DNA of 15,957 nucleotides from CAZJBP01 sp964544115. Its GTDB lineage: Bacteria; Verrucomicrobiota; Kiritimatiellia; UBA8416; JADHWI01. The notes under the pieces are model-generated. The model worked only from the letters and a program-made list of their open reading frames with translations. It was not told where the DNA came from and did no database searches. Of this stretch, positions 1 to 6,706 are shown piece after piece. Position numbers and translations under genes: made by a program. The stretch's first letter is position 1; each line of letters opens with the position of its first letter. Location: positions 1 to 15,957 of the forward strand of contig CAZJBP010000086.1 of the NCBI GenBank assembly GCA_964544115.1, in the 5' to 3' direction.

Positions 1-74
1 GCTCATGCCCGGAACTATAGCCGCCGAGGAGCCGCTGCGGCAACCATCGGTTCCGTCAACACGGCGGTTTGGGG

Positions 75-103
75 TTGATCGACTGCGCTGCCGAGGATAC
101 CCT
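75..103 (+). promoter_or_regulatory. possible sigma-70-like promoter for mntA-hepT
   Basis: TTGATC at 75-80 and TACCCT at 98-103 are separated by 17 bases and lie just upstream of the AGGAG at 110-114. The -35 box matches the consensus at four positions; the -10 box is poor. No operator-like inverted repeat is evident. The call rests on spacing and position only and is weak. Confidence 0.2.
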
Positions 104-121
104 CATTTCAGGAGTGGCGAT

Positions 122-391
122 ATGGTTTCCAGTCGTGACAGGGCCGCAATCGTAGAGATCGCCAGCCGCTACCAAGTCAGCCGTGTTCTCCTTTTCGGAA
201 GCAGCATCGCTGAGGGGGCGGAAGCCAGAGATGTTGATCTTGCCGTTGAGGGACTGCATCCATCGCGCTTCTTTTCTTTCTATGGCGATCTGATCTTTGG
301 CCTCTCGAAGCCGGTCGACCTTGTGGATCTGGGGCACAAGTCTAGGTTCACCGACCTTATCCGCAAGGAAGGGGTTCCGGTGTATGGCTGA
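122..391 (+). CDS. mntA: MntA-like minimal nucleotidyltransferase (antitoxin of a HEPN/MNT pair)
   Basis: An 89-residue protein of the minimal nucleotidyltransferase (MNT, polymerase beta superfamily) type. It shows the GSx9DxD signature: G26-S27, then D37 and D39. A further acidic residue, D66 in the strand KPVDLVDL, is placed to be the third metal ligand. In characterised MntA/HepT pairs the MntA protein modifies a tyrosine in HepT with AMP from ATP and so neutralises it; that role is taken from the family. The ATG at 122 was chosen because AGGAG lies seven bases before it and the nucleotidyltransferase fold begins soon after. An in-frame ATG at 5 would add a 39-residue arginine-rich tail with no domain character. 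The stop overlaps the next gene by 8 bp, as expected for a co-translated pair. GC content looks clearly lower than in the ATPase genes, consistent with horizontal acquisition. Confidence 0.85.
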   Translation: MVSSRDRAAIVEIASRYQVSRVLLFGSSIAEGAEARDVDLAVEGLHPSRFFSFYGDLIFGLSKPVDLVDLGHKSRFTDLIRKEGVPVYG

Positions 392-812
392 GATATCGGA
401 AAGGGTCGCCGTCGAACTGGAGAACATCGACGGCGTGCTTGCCCGAATCCCCGCCGCCGAAGCTCTTTCCGGCATGTCTGAATTGGAAGTGGCCGGTGTT
501 GCCGCTCTGATCCACTCGTTCTACAACGGGATCGAGAATGTTCTGAAGCAGGTTCTGCTGGCGAAGGGCAAAACTATTCCGTCGGGGGAGTCCTGGCATA
601 AGGAGCTCGTTCAACTGGCATTCGATGTCGGGGTGCTGTCTCAAAGCGGATCCATGGCAATCCGGGAATATCTGGCCTTCCGGCACTTCTTCGCTCACGC
701 CTATGCCTTCGATCTTGACCCGCATCGCATGGAGCCGTTGGTTGCCAACCTTCCTGCAGCGTACCGCACACTCAGGCAAGATGTGATTCGGGCCATCACC
801 CGGACGTCTTGA
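384..812 (+). CDS. hepT: HepT-like HEPN-domain toxin (putative ribonuclease)
   Basis: A 142-residue, mostly helical protein with the HEPN signature RX4HXY near its C-terminus: R100, H105 and Y107 in RHFFAHAY. In HepT toxins the R and H form the RNase active site and the Y is the residue AMPylated by the partner MntA; all three are present, so the toxin looks intact. The length is typical of HepT. The start at 384 lies inside the 3' end of the nucleotidyltransferase gene, an 8-bp overlap, which indicates a two-gene operon with antitoxin first. The 3' end overlaps by 17 bp the end of the membrane-protein gene on the opposite strand. The N-terminal third also resembles general DUF86/HEPN proteins, so the exact subfamily is less certain than the toxin-antitoxin call. 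The RNA target cannot be seen from sequence. Confidence 0.83.
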   Translation: MAEISERVAVELENIDGVLARIPAAEALSGMSELEVAGVAALIHSFYNGIENVLKQVLLAKGKTIPSGESWHKELVQLAFDVGVLSQSGSMAIREYLAFRHFFAHAYAFDLDPHRMEPLVANLPAAYRTLRQDVIRAITRTS

Positions 813-1416
813 CCATTCGCCTGGGCGACCAGCCCGGATCGGCGATGCGGACCGCAATCATCCAGAGGAGGCAGAAGGGCGGGCCGCTGAACAATGCCGT
901 GATGGCGAACTGCTCAAGATCCCAGCGGCCCGTTGTGGACGCCAACGCGGCTCGCAGGGCACCGCCTGCCACCCCTGCCGCCAGGGAGCCGAGCAGCACA
1001 ACCCAGTGCGGGTGTTTCACCACGCCGCGTGCGGCGTAAACCCCATGGAGCAGGATGGCATAGAGCAGGGATGTGACGCACAGTCGGAGGCCGGTCAGGT
1101 AAGGGGGTGCCGGAAAGTCGCCGTCGTTTCGTAGCGGGAACGCGTGTCCGTGCCATGCCAGGATGCCCGCCGCTGCACATCCGGAAAGGGCGGCCACCCC
1201 CAGTGCCACGTCGATGCGGGGATACCGTCCGCTCCGCAGGTGCCCCCGGCTGAGCCCGCTGGTCAGGAGGACGCCCAGTCCCAGGATTGCGCCGAACAGC
1301 GCGCTTCGCACCCCGTAGACCGGCGCCAACATGATAGCCAGCCAGCTCGACAGAACTCCGGCGAGCCCGGTCAACGTCAACATCAGAACTCCATAGGCGA
1401 CCCAGATCCATCTCAT
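796..1416 (-). CDS. six-helix integral membrane protein of unknown function
   Basis: A 206-residue hydrophobic protein that I do not recognise as a named family. Likely membrane segments are at about residues 3-28, 33-55, 69-88, 107-128, 138-158 and 169-191, separated by short loops with a few Arg and His. A more polar stretch around residues 90-105 (HAFPLRNDGDFPAPP) probably lies outside a helix. The start at 1416 is well supported: AGGAGGAG at 1425-1432 gives a strong ribosome-binding site with 8-base spacing, and the ATG overlaps the TGA of the radical SAM gene in an ATGA arrangement. It is therefore the third gene of a methyltransferase-radical SAM-membrane protein operon and could be an exporter, an anchor or a membrane-bound enzyme of that pathway. 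No catalytic motif is obvious. Its 3' end overlaps hepT by 17 bp in a convergent arrangement. Confidence 0.8.
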   Translation of the reverse strand: MRWIWVAYGVLMLTLTGLAGVLSSWLAIMLAPVYGVRSALFGAILGLGVLLTSGLSRGHLRSGRYPRIDVALGVAALSGCAAAGILAWHGHAFPLRNDGDFPAPPYLTGLRLCVTSLLYAILLHGVYAARGVVKHPHWVVLLGSLAAGVAGGALRAALASTTGRWDLEQFAITALFSGPPFCLLWMIAVRIADPGWSPRRMVKTSG

Positions 1417-2729
1417 GGCGTCTTCTCCTCCTGGCGGTGACCACCCTGCACGATGCACGCGAAATACCCCGGCAAAGGCTCCGGACCCAAGGCGCGGCAG
1501 ATGTTCTCGCTGACGGTCGGTGGCAGGGGCAAGCCGAGGGCGGCCTTCTCGCGGATGGCCCGGAAATGGCGTTGGACAAAGCAGTGGGTGCGCGGGCTGT
1601 CGCCCATGGCGAGGTTCATCTTCCTCCAGATGTCGGCCAGCGGCTCCGTGACGGCGTTTCCGAAGCTGAGCGGTGTGAAGTCGCACGGGCAGACGCGGCC
1701 CGCCGCGTCAATGTAGAGGTGCTGGGTCCCGGCGCCGCAGCCAAAGAGCTCCGGGCTCTCGATCTGGTTGAACGCGCACACCTTCGGAAGGCGCCCGCGG
1801 CGGTTGGTCTCCACGTGAAAGCGTCGAAGCGTGAGCACATCCTCGGGCGTCAGGAGGTCCGCTTCGACGGCATCGACGAGCCGGCCGCAGGGCATCGGTT
1901 CCACCAATCGGTATTCGTCGACGCGGAGTTCGCGCGCCAAGCGATAGATCCGTTCGTGGACTCGGTCGCGCACCACCTGCGGGGTGGCGACCGTGCTGAC
2001 CATGGTGTAGAACCCGGTGCGGCGAGCCAGGCGGATGGCGGCGACGGCCGTGTCCCAGAGCCCGGGCCGGCCGCGCTGACGGTCATATTGCGCGGCATCG
2101 ACGTGGTCGAGACTCACGCAGACGGCCCAGAGCCCGGCCTGTCGCAGGGCGGCTGCGGTGCCGGGGTCGAAGCCGATTCCGGTGGTGAACAGGATCGTGG
2201 CGGCGCCGCCACCGGCGGCCGCCAGCACAAGGTCGCGAACGTCGGGCCTCAGGAGCGGCTCGCCGCCGGTGAAGCCTATGATGCTGGCTCCGAGCCCGTG
2301 AAGCTGGCGGATCACGTTTTCCCAGTCCGCTTTCGAGAGCTCCGCTTGCCGATCGCGCGCCGCGCTGCAGTGAGCGCAGTGGCACGGGCATTCCCCGGTT
2401 ATCGCCAGGAAGGCGGAGACCGGGCTGAGATGCCGCCCCGACAGCAGGTTCTCGAAGAGACGATCGTAGGCGCGGCCGGGAAACGGCGGCAGGAACGAAT
2501 TGATGACCCACTGCCCCCGGTGGCGCGAGATGCGTTCGCCGTCCAGCCAGCGGCGGGCGAAGCGCAGGAACGATGGATTCCGGACGTCGCTGCGATCGAG
2601 CCGCCGATGGAGTTCGTCCGGAAGCCGCTGAATGCCGCGTCGGCGCAGTTCGCGCAAGACGCGGATCGGAGCGGCGGTCACGCGCGGGTCGAAAAGCATC
2701 GCCAGGAGTTGCAGGGACTGACCGCTCAT
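1413..2729 (-). CDS. radical SAM/SPASM-domain enzyme
   Basis: A 438-residue radical SAM enzyme. The CX3CX2C motif that binds the catalytic [4Fe-4S] cluster is C114, C118 and C121 in CPCHCAHC. The SAM-binding GGEP motif follows at 155-158. The C-terminal part has a SPASM-like pattern: C318, C331, C347, C349 and C383, with the typical stretch LYIDAAGRVCPCDF followed by FGN and LADIW. Such proteins carry auxiliary iron-sulfur clusters and usually modify peptides or other small substrates. An extra N-terminal region of about 100 residues precedes the barrel. The ATG at 2729 begins two bases after the stop of the methyltransferase gene, with no good ribosome-binding site, which suggests translational coupling. 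The substrate is unknown. Peptide (RiPP) maturation and lipid or cofactor modification are both possible. Cell location is probably cytoplasmic. Confidence 0.88.
   Translation of the reverse strand: MSGQSLQLLAMLFDPRVTAAPIRVLRELRRRGIQRLPDELHRRLDRSDVRNPSFLRFARRWLDGERISRHRGQWVINSFLPPFPGRAYDRLFENLLSGRHLSPVSAFLAITGECPCHCAHCSAARDRQAELSKADWENVIRQLHGLGASIIGFTGGEPLLRPDVRDLVLAAAGGGAATILFTTGIGFDPGTAAALRQAGLWAVCVSLDHVDAAQYDRQRGRPGLWDTAVAAIRLARRTGFYTMVSTVATPQVVRDRVHERIYRLARELRVDEYRLVEPMPCGRLVDAVEADLLTPEDVLTLRRFHVETNRRGRLPKVCAFNQIESPELFGCGAGTQHLYIDAAGRVCPCDFTPLSFGNAVTEPLADIWRKMNLAMGDSPRTHCFVQRHFRAIREKAALGLPLPPTVSENICRALGPEPLPGYFACIVQGGHRQEEKTP
1425..1432 (-). promoter_or_regulatory. strong ribosome-binding site fixing the membrane-protein start
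   Basis: On the minus strand AGGAGGAG ends eight bases before the ATG at 1416. It lies inside the 3' end of the radical SAM gene, so the membrane protein can be initiated independently of termination-reinitiation. It rules out a longer upstream reading that would overlap the radical SAM gene by about 270 bases. Confidence 0.7.
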
Positions 2730-2731
2730 GG

Positions 2732-3619
2732 CTAGGGGCCCCGCGTTTGCACGGCTAGCACGGTCGCATGATGGTGAGCCAGCGGAGCGCAAAGACCATC
2801 CAGTTCCTCCCGCATGAAGTCCGCCACCGGACCCGGCTCGCGCAACGGCAGCACCGCGTCGAAGCCCGCCAGGACTCCCGTGGTGAGCAGCCAGTCGAAG
2901 CACGAGACGCCCGCGGGCGGCGCGACCGGGTGCAAGGCATCCGCATGAAAGCGGATGTCAAACCCTGCGGCCTGGAGCGGGCGCCGCAGGGCATCCCAAT
3001 CTCGGGGGAAGTCGGGCCACAGGGCGAATTGCATCTGGTCCGGAAACCGGGCCAGGCAGAGGCGAAAGGCGTGGAAGACCGGGCGCAAGGTGTCCGCGTA
3101 ATTGACGATAAAGGCCAGAACTCCGCCGCAGGCCAGTGCCCGGCCGGCTTCACGCAGGATCTGCCGGTGGTGGGAGTAGCCGATGGCCCACGTGGAAACG
3201 ATCAGCGCGGCCTGACGCGGCGCACGGCGACGGAGGTGTGCCAACATATCCTCTTGGATCCACGTGAGACGAGGTGAGCTCCCGGCGCGGCGCCGGGCGA
3301 CGTCGAGCATTCCGGCGGACAGGTCCAACGCCGTCAGCGGCCGGTCCGGGTAGCGGCGTTGGAGCTCGGCGGTTGTGTAGCCAGTGCCGCAGCCGAGGTC
3401 CAGGATGTCGCCCGGCGGAAGCGCTTCTGGCAGCCGCGCGAGAAGGGCGTCCGTGACCGGGCGAAGCTGGGCCAGCCATTGGCTCTCATAGTTCGCCGCC
3501 ACACGGTCATAGCCGTCGGCAAACTGCGGGCCCTGCAACCAGCGATTGCGCAGGGCAAGGACTCCGACCCGCCCATTCAGCCGCAGGCAGTTGACATAGC
3601 GTTCGACAACCGTAGACAA
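2732..3619 (-). CDS. class I SAM-dependent methyltransferase
   Basis: A 295-residue class I (Rossmann-fold) methyltransferase. Motif I, DLGCGTG, lies at residues 74-80 and binds S-adenosylmethionine. The acidic residue at the end of strand beta-2 is D99 in LTALDLS. IQEDML around 121-126 matches the motif that contacts the adenine. The fold resembles BioC/UbiE-like enzymes, but a specific substrate cannot be assigned and there are no biotin or quinone genes nearby. The start is TTG at 3619, supported by GAAGG six bases upstream on the minus strand. It is the first clear gene of an operon in which the radical SAM enzyme follows after two bases and the membrane protein after that. It may therefore methylate the same substrate that the radical SAM enzyme modifies; this is inference from context. 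Confidence 0.87.
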   Translation of the reverse strand: MSTVVERYVNCLRLNGRVGVLALRNRWLQGPQFADGYDRVAANYESQWLAQLRPVTDALLARLPEALPPGDILDLGCGTGYTTAELQRRYPDRPLTALDLSAGMLDVARRRAGSSPRLTWIQEDMLAHLRRRAPRQAALIVSTWAIGYSHHRQILREAGRALACGGVLAFIVNYADTLRPVFHAFRLCLARFPDQMQFALWPDFPRDWDALRRPLQAAGFDIRFHADALHPVAPPAGVSCFDWLLTTGVLAGFDAVLPLREPGPVADFMREELDGLCAPLAHHHATVLAVQTRGP

Positions 3620-3898
3620 GAAGTGCCTTCAGTTTGATGAATGGAGCGTCAAATCGGTCCGCATCCACCCAAGATCAACGCGCAGAACCCGACTGCAACG
3701 AGGGAGAGAGGGGTCATCCAGACGGAGTGAAGCATGGCAACGAAGCCTTTCTCTTGCCGGCATTTTCCGATCGCCAGCGTCAGCCAGACACTGTCACAAG
3801 CCAGCACGGAAGCCAACGACAAAGCGGGGTGTGCCCCGTTGCGGCTAGACTTCAAGACCCCGATGTGGCACACATGGGCTCGGCGGGTGCCGCCGGGA
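3620..3898. other. divergent intergenic region between the radical SAM operon and the GT4 operon
   Basis: This stretch separates the minus-strand methyltransferase operon from the plus-strand glycosyltransferase operon, so both leftward and rightward promoters are expected here. It appears less GC-rich than the flanking genes. A TTGACG at 3646-3651 on the minus strand is a good -35 hexamer, but I see no convincing -10 at the right spacing. No strong terminator or operator repeat was found. It also contains the 28-residue candidate frame on the minus strand, and an upstream in-frame ATG (3734) for the glycosyltransferase. Confidence 0.55.
3649..3735 (-). CDS. possible 28-residue hydrophobic peptide upstream of the methyltransferase
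   Basis: An ATG at 3735 opens a 28-residue reading frame ending at 3649, 29 bases before the TTG of the methyltransferase gene and on the same strand. The peptide starts MLHSVWMTPLSL, has a continuous hydrophobic core and ends in LILGGCGPI. It looks like a lone signal or membrane segment, and LGGC is close to a lipobox. AAAGG lies about ten bases upstream. A frame this short can occur by chance. If real it could be a tiny membrane peptide, a leader peptide, or a substrate of the adjacent radical SAM enzyme. None of these is established. Confidence 0.25.
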   Translation of the reverse strand: MLHSVWMTPLSLVAVGFCALILGGCGPI

Positions 3899-5083
3899 AT
3901 GACTTCAAGCCGTCGAGTTTTGTTCCTCTCTCCGCAGCCATTCTTCGAGTGGCGGGGGTCTCCCATCCGGGTCGGCTTCGATGTCCGGGCGCTCGCGGAG
4001 CTGGGCTACGAGGTTGACCTGCTGACCATGCCCGTCGGCATGCCGCACACGATCCCCGGCGTGCGGGTGCTGCGGGTGCCTAACGCGCTGCGGGTTCGCT
4101 CGCTGCCGATCGGGCCGTCGCCGGCGAAAGCCGCACTGGACGTCGTCATGCTGCTGCAGGCCTGGCGCATGGCCGGGCATCGTCGCTACGCGGTGATTCA
4201 CGGCGTGGAGGAGGCGGGCGCCATCGCGCTGGCCGTGGCGCGCCGATGTGGCGCACGGGTCATCTTCGAGAAACACTCCGACCCCGGTTCGCACCGCAAG
4301 GGCGCGCTGCGCAACCTGGTGCTGAAGGCCTACGCGCGGGTGGAAGCGCTGACCGTCCGGCGGGCGGATGCCGTGATTTGCACGGGGGAGGGGCTGGCCG
4401 CGCAGGTGCGGGCCTCGTGCGCGCGGGCGCGGGTGTTCCACGTGCCGGACATTCCGTCGTCGCTGGCCGAGGCCGCCCCGGACAAGGTGAAAGCCGCGCG
4501 GGCCCGGCTCTGCCGGCGCCCCGGCGAGCGGCTGGCCATGTACGTGGGCTCGTTCGCCGTGTACCAGGGGATTGACCTGCTCTTCGAGGCCATTCCACGG
4601 GCGGTGGCGCAATGCCCCGGCGTGCGTTTCGTCATCATCGGCGGCACGCCGGAGCAGGTGGCCGGGCGGCGCGGCCAGATGGCTGCGGCGGGCTGCGCCG
4701 AGGCTGTCACGTTCCATGATCCGGTTCCGCCGGACGAGCTGCCGAGCGTGCTGGCGGCTGCCGACCTGCTGCTCTCCCCGCGTCTGACGGGCGTGAATAC
4801 GCCGCTGAAGCTGCTGGACTACCTCAAGGCCGGCGCGGCGATTGTGGCCACGGACACGCCGGCCAACCGCCTGATTCTCGACGAGCGCACCGCGTGCCTG
4901 ACGGCGCCCGACCCGACGGCGTTTGCCGCCGGCATCGTGCGATTGGCTGCCGACGAACCCGCCCGGCGCGATCTGGCGGAATGGGGGCGTCGCCTGCAGC
5001 GGGAGACGTTCAGCTACGACGTGTTCAAGCAGGGGTTGCGGACCTGCTACGAGGCTGTGCTGGAGAGGGGGCGGGGCGGATGA
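3899..5083 (+). CDS. GT4-like glycosyltransferase (GT-B fold)
   Basis: About 394 residues with the two-domain layout of family 4 retaining glycosyltransferases. The N-terminal domain begins RVLFLSPQPFFEWRGSPIR, the expected first strand and acceptor-side loop. The C-terminal domain has MYVGSFAVYQGIDLL (the usual start of the nucleotide-sugar domain) and TPLKLLDYLKAGAAIVATD, which corresponds to the conserved donor-sugar loop. The position usually held by the second Glu of the EX7E motif is occupied by D (LLDYLKAG), a conservative change. The ATG at 3899 was chosen because family homology begins a few residues later, although its ribosome-binding site is weak. An in-frame ATG at 3734 has GGAG at a good distance but would add 55 residues unlike the family. 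The stop overlaps the next start as ATGA. A role in exopolysaccharide or other glycoconjugate assembly is likely; the sugar is unknown. Confidence 0.82.
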   Translation: MTSSRRVLFLSPQPFFEWRGSPIRVGFDVRALAELGYEVDLLTMPVGMPHTIPGVRVLRVPNALRVRSLPIGPSPAKAALDVVMLLQAWRMAGHRRYAVIHGVEEAGAIALAVARRCGARVIFEKHSDPGSHRKGALRNLVLKAYARVEALTVRRADAVICTGEGLAAQVRASCARARVFHVPDIPSSLAEAAPDKVKAARARLCRRPGERLAMYVGSFAVYQGIDLLFEAIPRAVAQCPGVRFVIIGGTPEQVAGRRGQMAAAGCAEAVTFHDPVPPDELPSVLAAADLLLSPRLTGVNTPLKLLDYLKAGAAIVATDTPANRLILDERTACLTAPDPTAFAAGIVRLAADEPARRDLAEWGRRLQRETFSYDVFKQGLRTCYEAVLERGRGG

Positions 5084-5886
5084 TGACGATCGTCGATACG
5101 CACGTTCACCTTTACCCGGTTCATGACGCCGAGACGCTGCTGGAGAGCCTGACGACCAACCTGTCCCGAGCGGCGCCGGGAGCGGAACGGGCGGCGGTGA
5201 TTGTGGACGGGGCTGGCTGCGACGGGTTCGGGCGGCTCGGCGCGCTCGGAGGAATTGGCGTGGGACGGTTCCTGGTGAGAGCGACCGTCGAAGCGGAGAG
5301 TCTGGACGTCGTGTCTGCGTCCGGCGAGTGCGTGCTGCGCGTCGTGGCGGGACGGCAGATCGTGACCGCCGAGCGCCTGGAGGTCCTGGCGCTGGGCACG
5401 CGCGCGGTGTTCGCGGACGGCGCGGCTGCGGCGCGCACGATCGAGGCGGTGCTGGCGTCGGGCGCGCTGCCGGTGCTCGCCTGGGCCCCTGGAAAATGGA
5501 TGGGGCCTCGCGGCGAATGCGTGGCCGGGCTGATCCGGCAGTTCAGGGGGAAAGCGCTGATGCTGGGGGACACGTCCCTGCGCGCCGTGGGCTGGCCGAC
5601 GCCGCGACTCATGCGGGATGGCGTGGCCGCGGGACTCGGGCGGGTGTGCGGATCCGATCCGCTGCCGCAGGCGGGTGAAGAGCGAATGGCGGGACGCTAT
5701 GCGACCCGCGTTGCAGGTCCCGTGGACCCGGCTGCTCCGGCGCGTTCGCTGTGCGGGCTAATCCGTTCCGCAGCGGCTGCTCCGGGGGGGCTCACCTCTG
5801 CAGGGCGCCGCTCAAGCCCCGTTGGCATGATTCGGCGCCTGCTCAGGCACGCTGCAGCCAGGAAGACGGTTGCCGGGGGGCATTGA
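5080..5886 (+). CDS. putative TIM-barrel metal-dependent hydrolase (amidohydrolase-like)
   Basis: A 268-residue protein that starts MMTIVDTHVHLYP. The DxHxH metal-binding strand at the N-terminus is characteristic of amidohydrolase and PHP-type TIM-barrel hydrolases. Further on, residues near 194-206 read GSDPLPQAGEERMAG, where the Asp could be the metal ligand at the last barrel strand. Other expected His ligands are not clear, so catalytic activity is uncertain. The C-terminal 60 residues are rich in Ala and Arg but remain in frame and end in a typical short tail. The start codon overlaps the stop of the glycosyltransferase gene (ATGA), and GGAGAGGGG precedes it, so the two are probably made together. 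That pairing suggests work on a sugar, lipid carrier or polysaccharide precursor, but the substrate is not known. A second ATG follows directly at 5083. Confidence 0.62.
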   Translation: MMTIVDTHVHLYPVHDAETLLESLTTNLSRAAPGAERAAVIVDGAGCDGFGRLGALGGIGVGRFLVRATVEAESLDVVSASGECVLRVVAGRQIVTAERLEVLALGTRAVFADGAAAARTIEAVLASGALPVLAWAPGKWMGPRGECVAGLIRQFRGKALMLGDTSLRAVGWPTPRLMRDGVAAGLGRVCGSDPLPQAGEERMAGRYATRVAGPVDPAAPARSLCGLIRSAAAAPGGLTSAGRRSSPVGMIRRLLRHAAARKTVAGGH

Positions 5887-5902
5887 AACAGCGGCTCGCG
5901 GC

Positions 5903-6694
5903 TCAGGTCTCTTCGGACTCAGCAGCGGCGGCGGCGTTCTCGCAGCGCTCCAGTTCCCACAGCTTGGCGTACTTGATGAACACGCCGTACGCGGTGGTAA
6001 CCGCGATCACCAGCCCCGGAAGGCCGTCGAGGAACCCCCTCTTGAGGATGTAGCCCCGGAAGAACCGGAACGCGGGGCGGAACCACAGGTCGGTGTAGCG
6101 GAAGTGGCGACCGCGCTTGTGGTGCCCGACGGCCGTGATCGTCGAGAAGCGGTTGACCGTGCCGACCTGATCGCTCACGTCGGTATAGGTGAAGTGGTGG
6201 AGGGGGCTGTTGAGGCGCTTGACGCTCCCCTCCACGATGATCCGGTCGTGCGGCTCTTCCCCCCCGCAGCGGCCGAAATCCTTCCGGAACAGGCGCAGTT
6301 TGACGTCGGGATACCAGTCTCCATGGCGGATCCAGCGCCCGAGGTACTTGACCATGCGCGGGAATTCGTAGCCGGCGACCTCGGCACTTCTCCCGCTGGT
6401 CATCTCGTCGAGCACCTCGTCCCGGAGGTCGGGGGAAATCACCTCGTCTGCGTCGAGAAACAGCACCCACGGGCCCTGCGCCAGGTCTTTGGCGAGGTTC
6501 TTCTGCCCGATGTACCCCAGCCACTCGTGCTGGTAGACGCGGTCGGTATAGCGGCGGCAGATCTCAACCGTTCGGTCGGTGCTGAAGCTGTCGACGACGA
6601 CGATTTCGTCGGCCCACCGGACGCTTTCCAGGCAGGCCGCGATCTTTTCCTCTTCGTTGCCGGCCGTGATACAGGCTGAGATCTTTTCTCGCAT
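5903..6694 (-). CDS. GT2-family glycosyltransferase, WaaE/KdtX-like
   Basis: A 263-residue family 2 (GT-A fold) inverting glycosyltransferase. The start MREKISACITAGNEEEKIAACLESV is the usual nucleotide-binding strand. VVVDSFSTDRT around 32-42 is the second conserved Asp region. The metal-binding DxD is D81-A-D83 in LFLDADEV. The C-terminal part contains DGLPGLVIAVTTAYGVFIKYAKLWE, a hydrophobic amphipathic segment typical of the WaaE/KdtX group that adds glucose or a similar sugar to the inner core of lipopolysaccharide, usually at the membrane. The exact sugar and acceptor are inferred only from that resemblance. The ATG at 6694 begins 12 bases after the atpK stop on the same strand, with only a weak ribosome-binding site, so it may be read through from the ATPase operon. 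Its end faces the end of the hydrolase gene across 16 bases. Confidence 0.85.
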   Translation of the reverse strand: MREKISACITAGNEEEKIAACLESVRWADEIVVVDSFSTDRTVEICRRYTDRVYQHEWLGYIGQKNLAKDLAQGPWVLFLDADEVISPDLRDEVLDEMTSGRSAEVAGYEFPRMVKYLGRWIRHGDWYPDVKLRLFRKDFGRCGGEEPHDRIIVEGSVKRLNSPLHHFTYTDVSDQVGTVNRFSTITAVGHHKRGRHFRYTDLWFRPAFRFFRGYILKRGFLDGLPGLVIAVTTAYGVFIKYAKLWELERCENAAAAAESEET

Positions 6695-6706
6695 CGGCGG
6701 GACCCG

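Noticed and set aside
1414..1686. Upstream extension of the six-helix membrane protein by about 90 residues
   Set aside because: The extension would overlap the 3' part of the radical SAM gene, is Arg/Pro/His-rich, and a strong ribosome-binding site marks the ATG at 1416.
1437..2735. Long plus-strand open frame opposite the radical SAM gene
   Set aside because: It mirrors a gene with clear catalytic motifs; its translation is a low-complexity Ala/Gly/Arg/Asp mixture with no domain, as expected for a GC-rich antisense shadow.
2730..2903. Upstream extension of the radical SAM protein by 58 residues
   Set aside because: It would overlap the methyltransferase gene and reads as low-complexity Gly/Ala/Arg sequence; the ATG at 2729, two bases after the methyltransferase stop, is the natural coupled start.
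5887..5902. Terminator between the convergent hydrolase and GT2 genes
   Set aside because: The 16-base gap holds no stem followed by a T-run on either strand.
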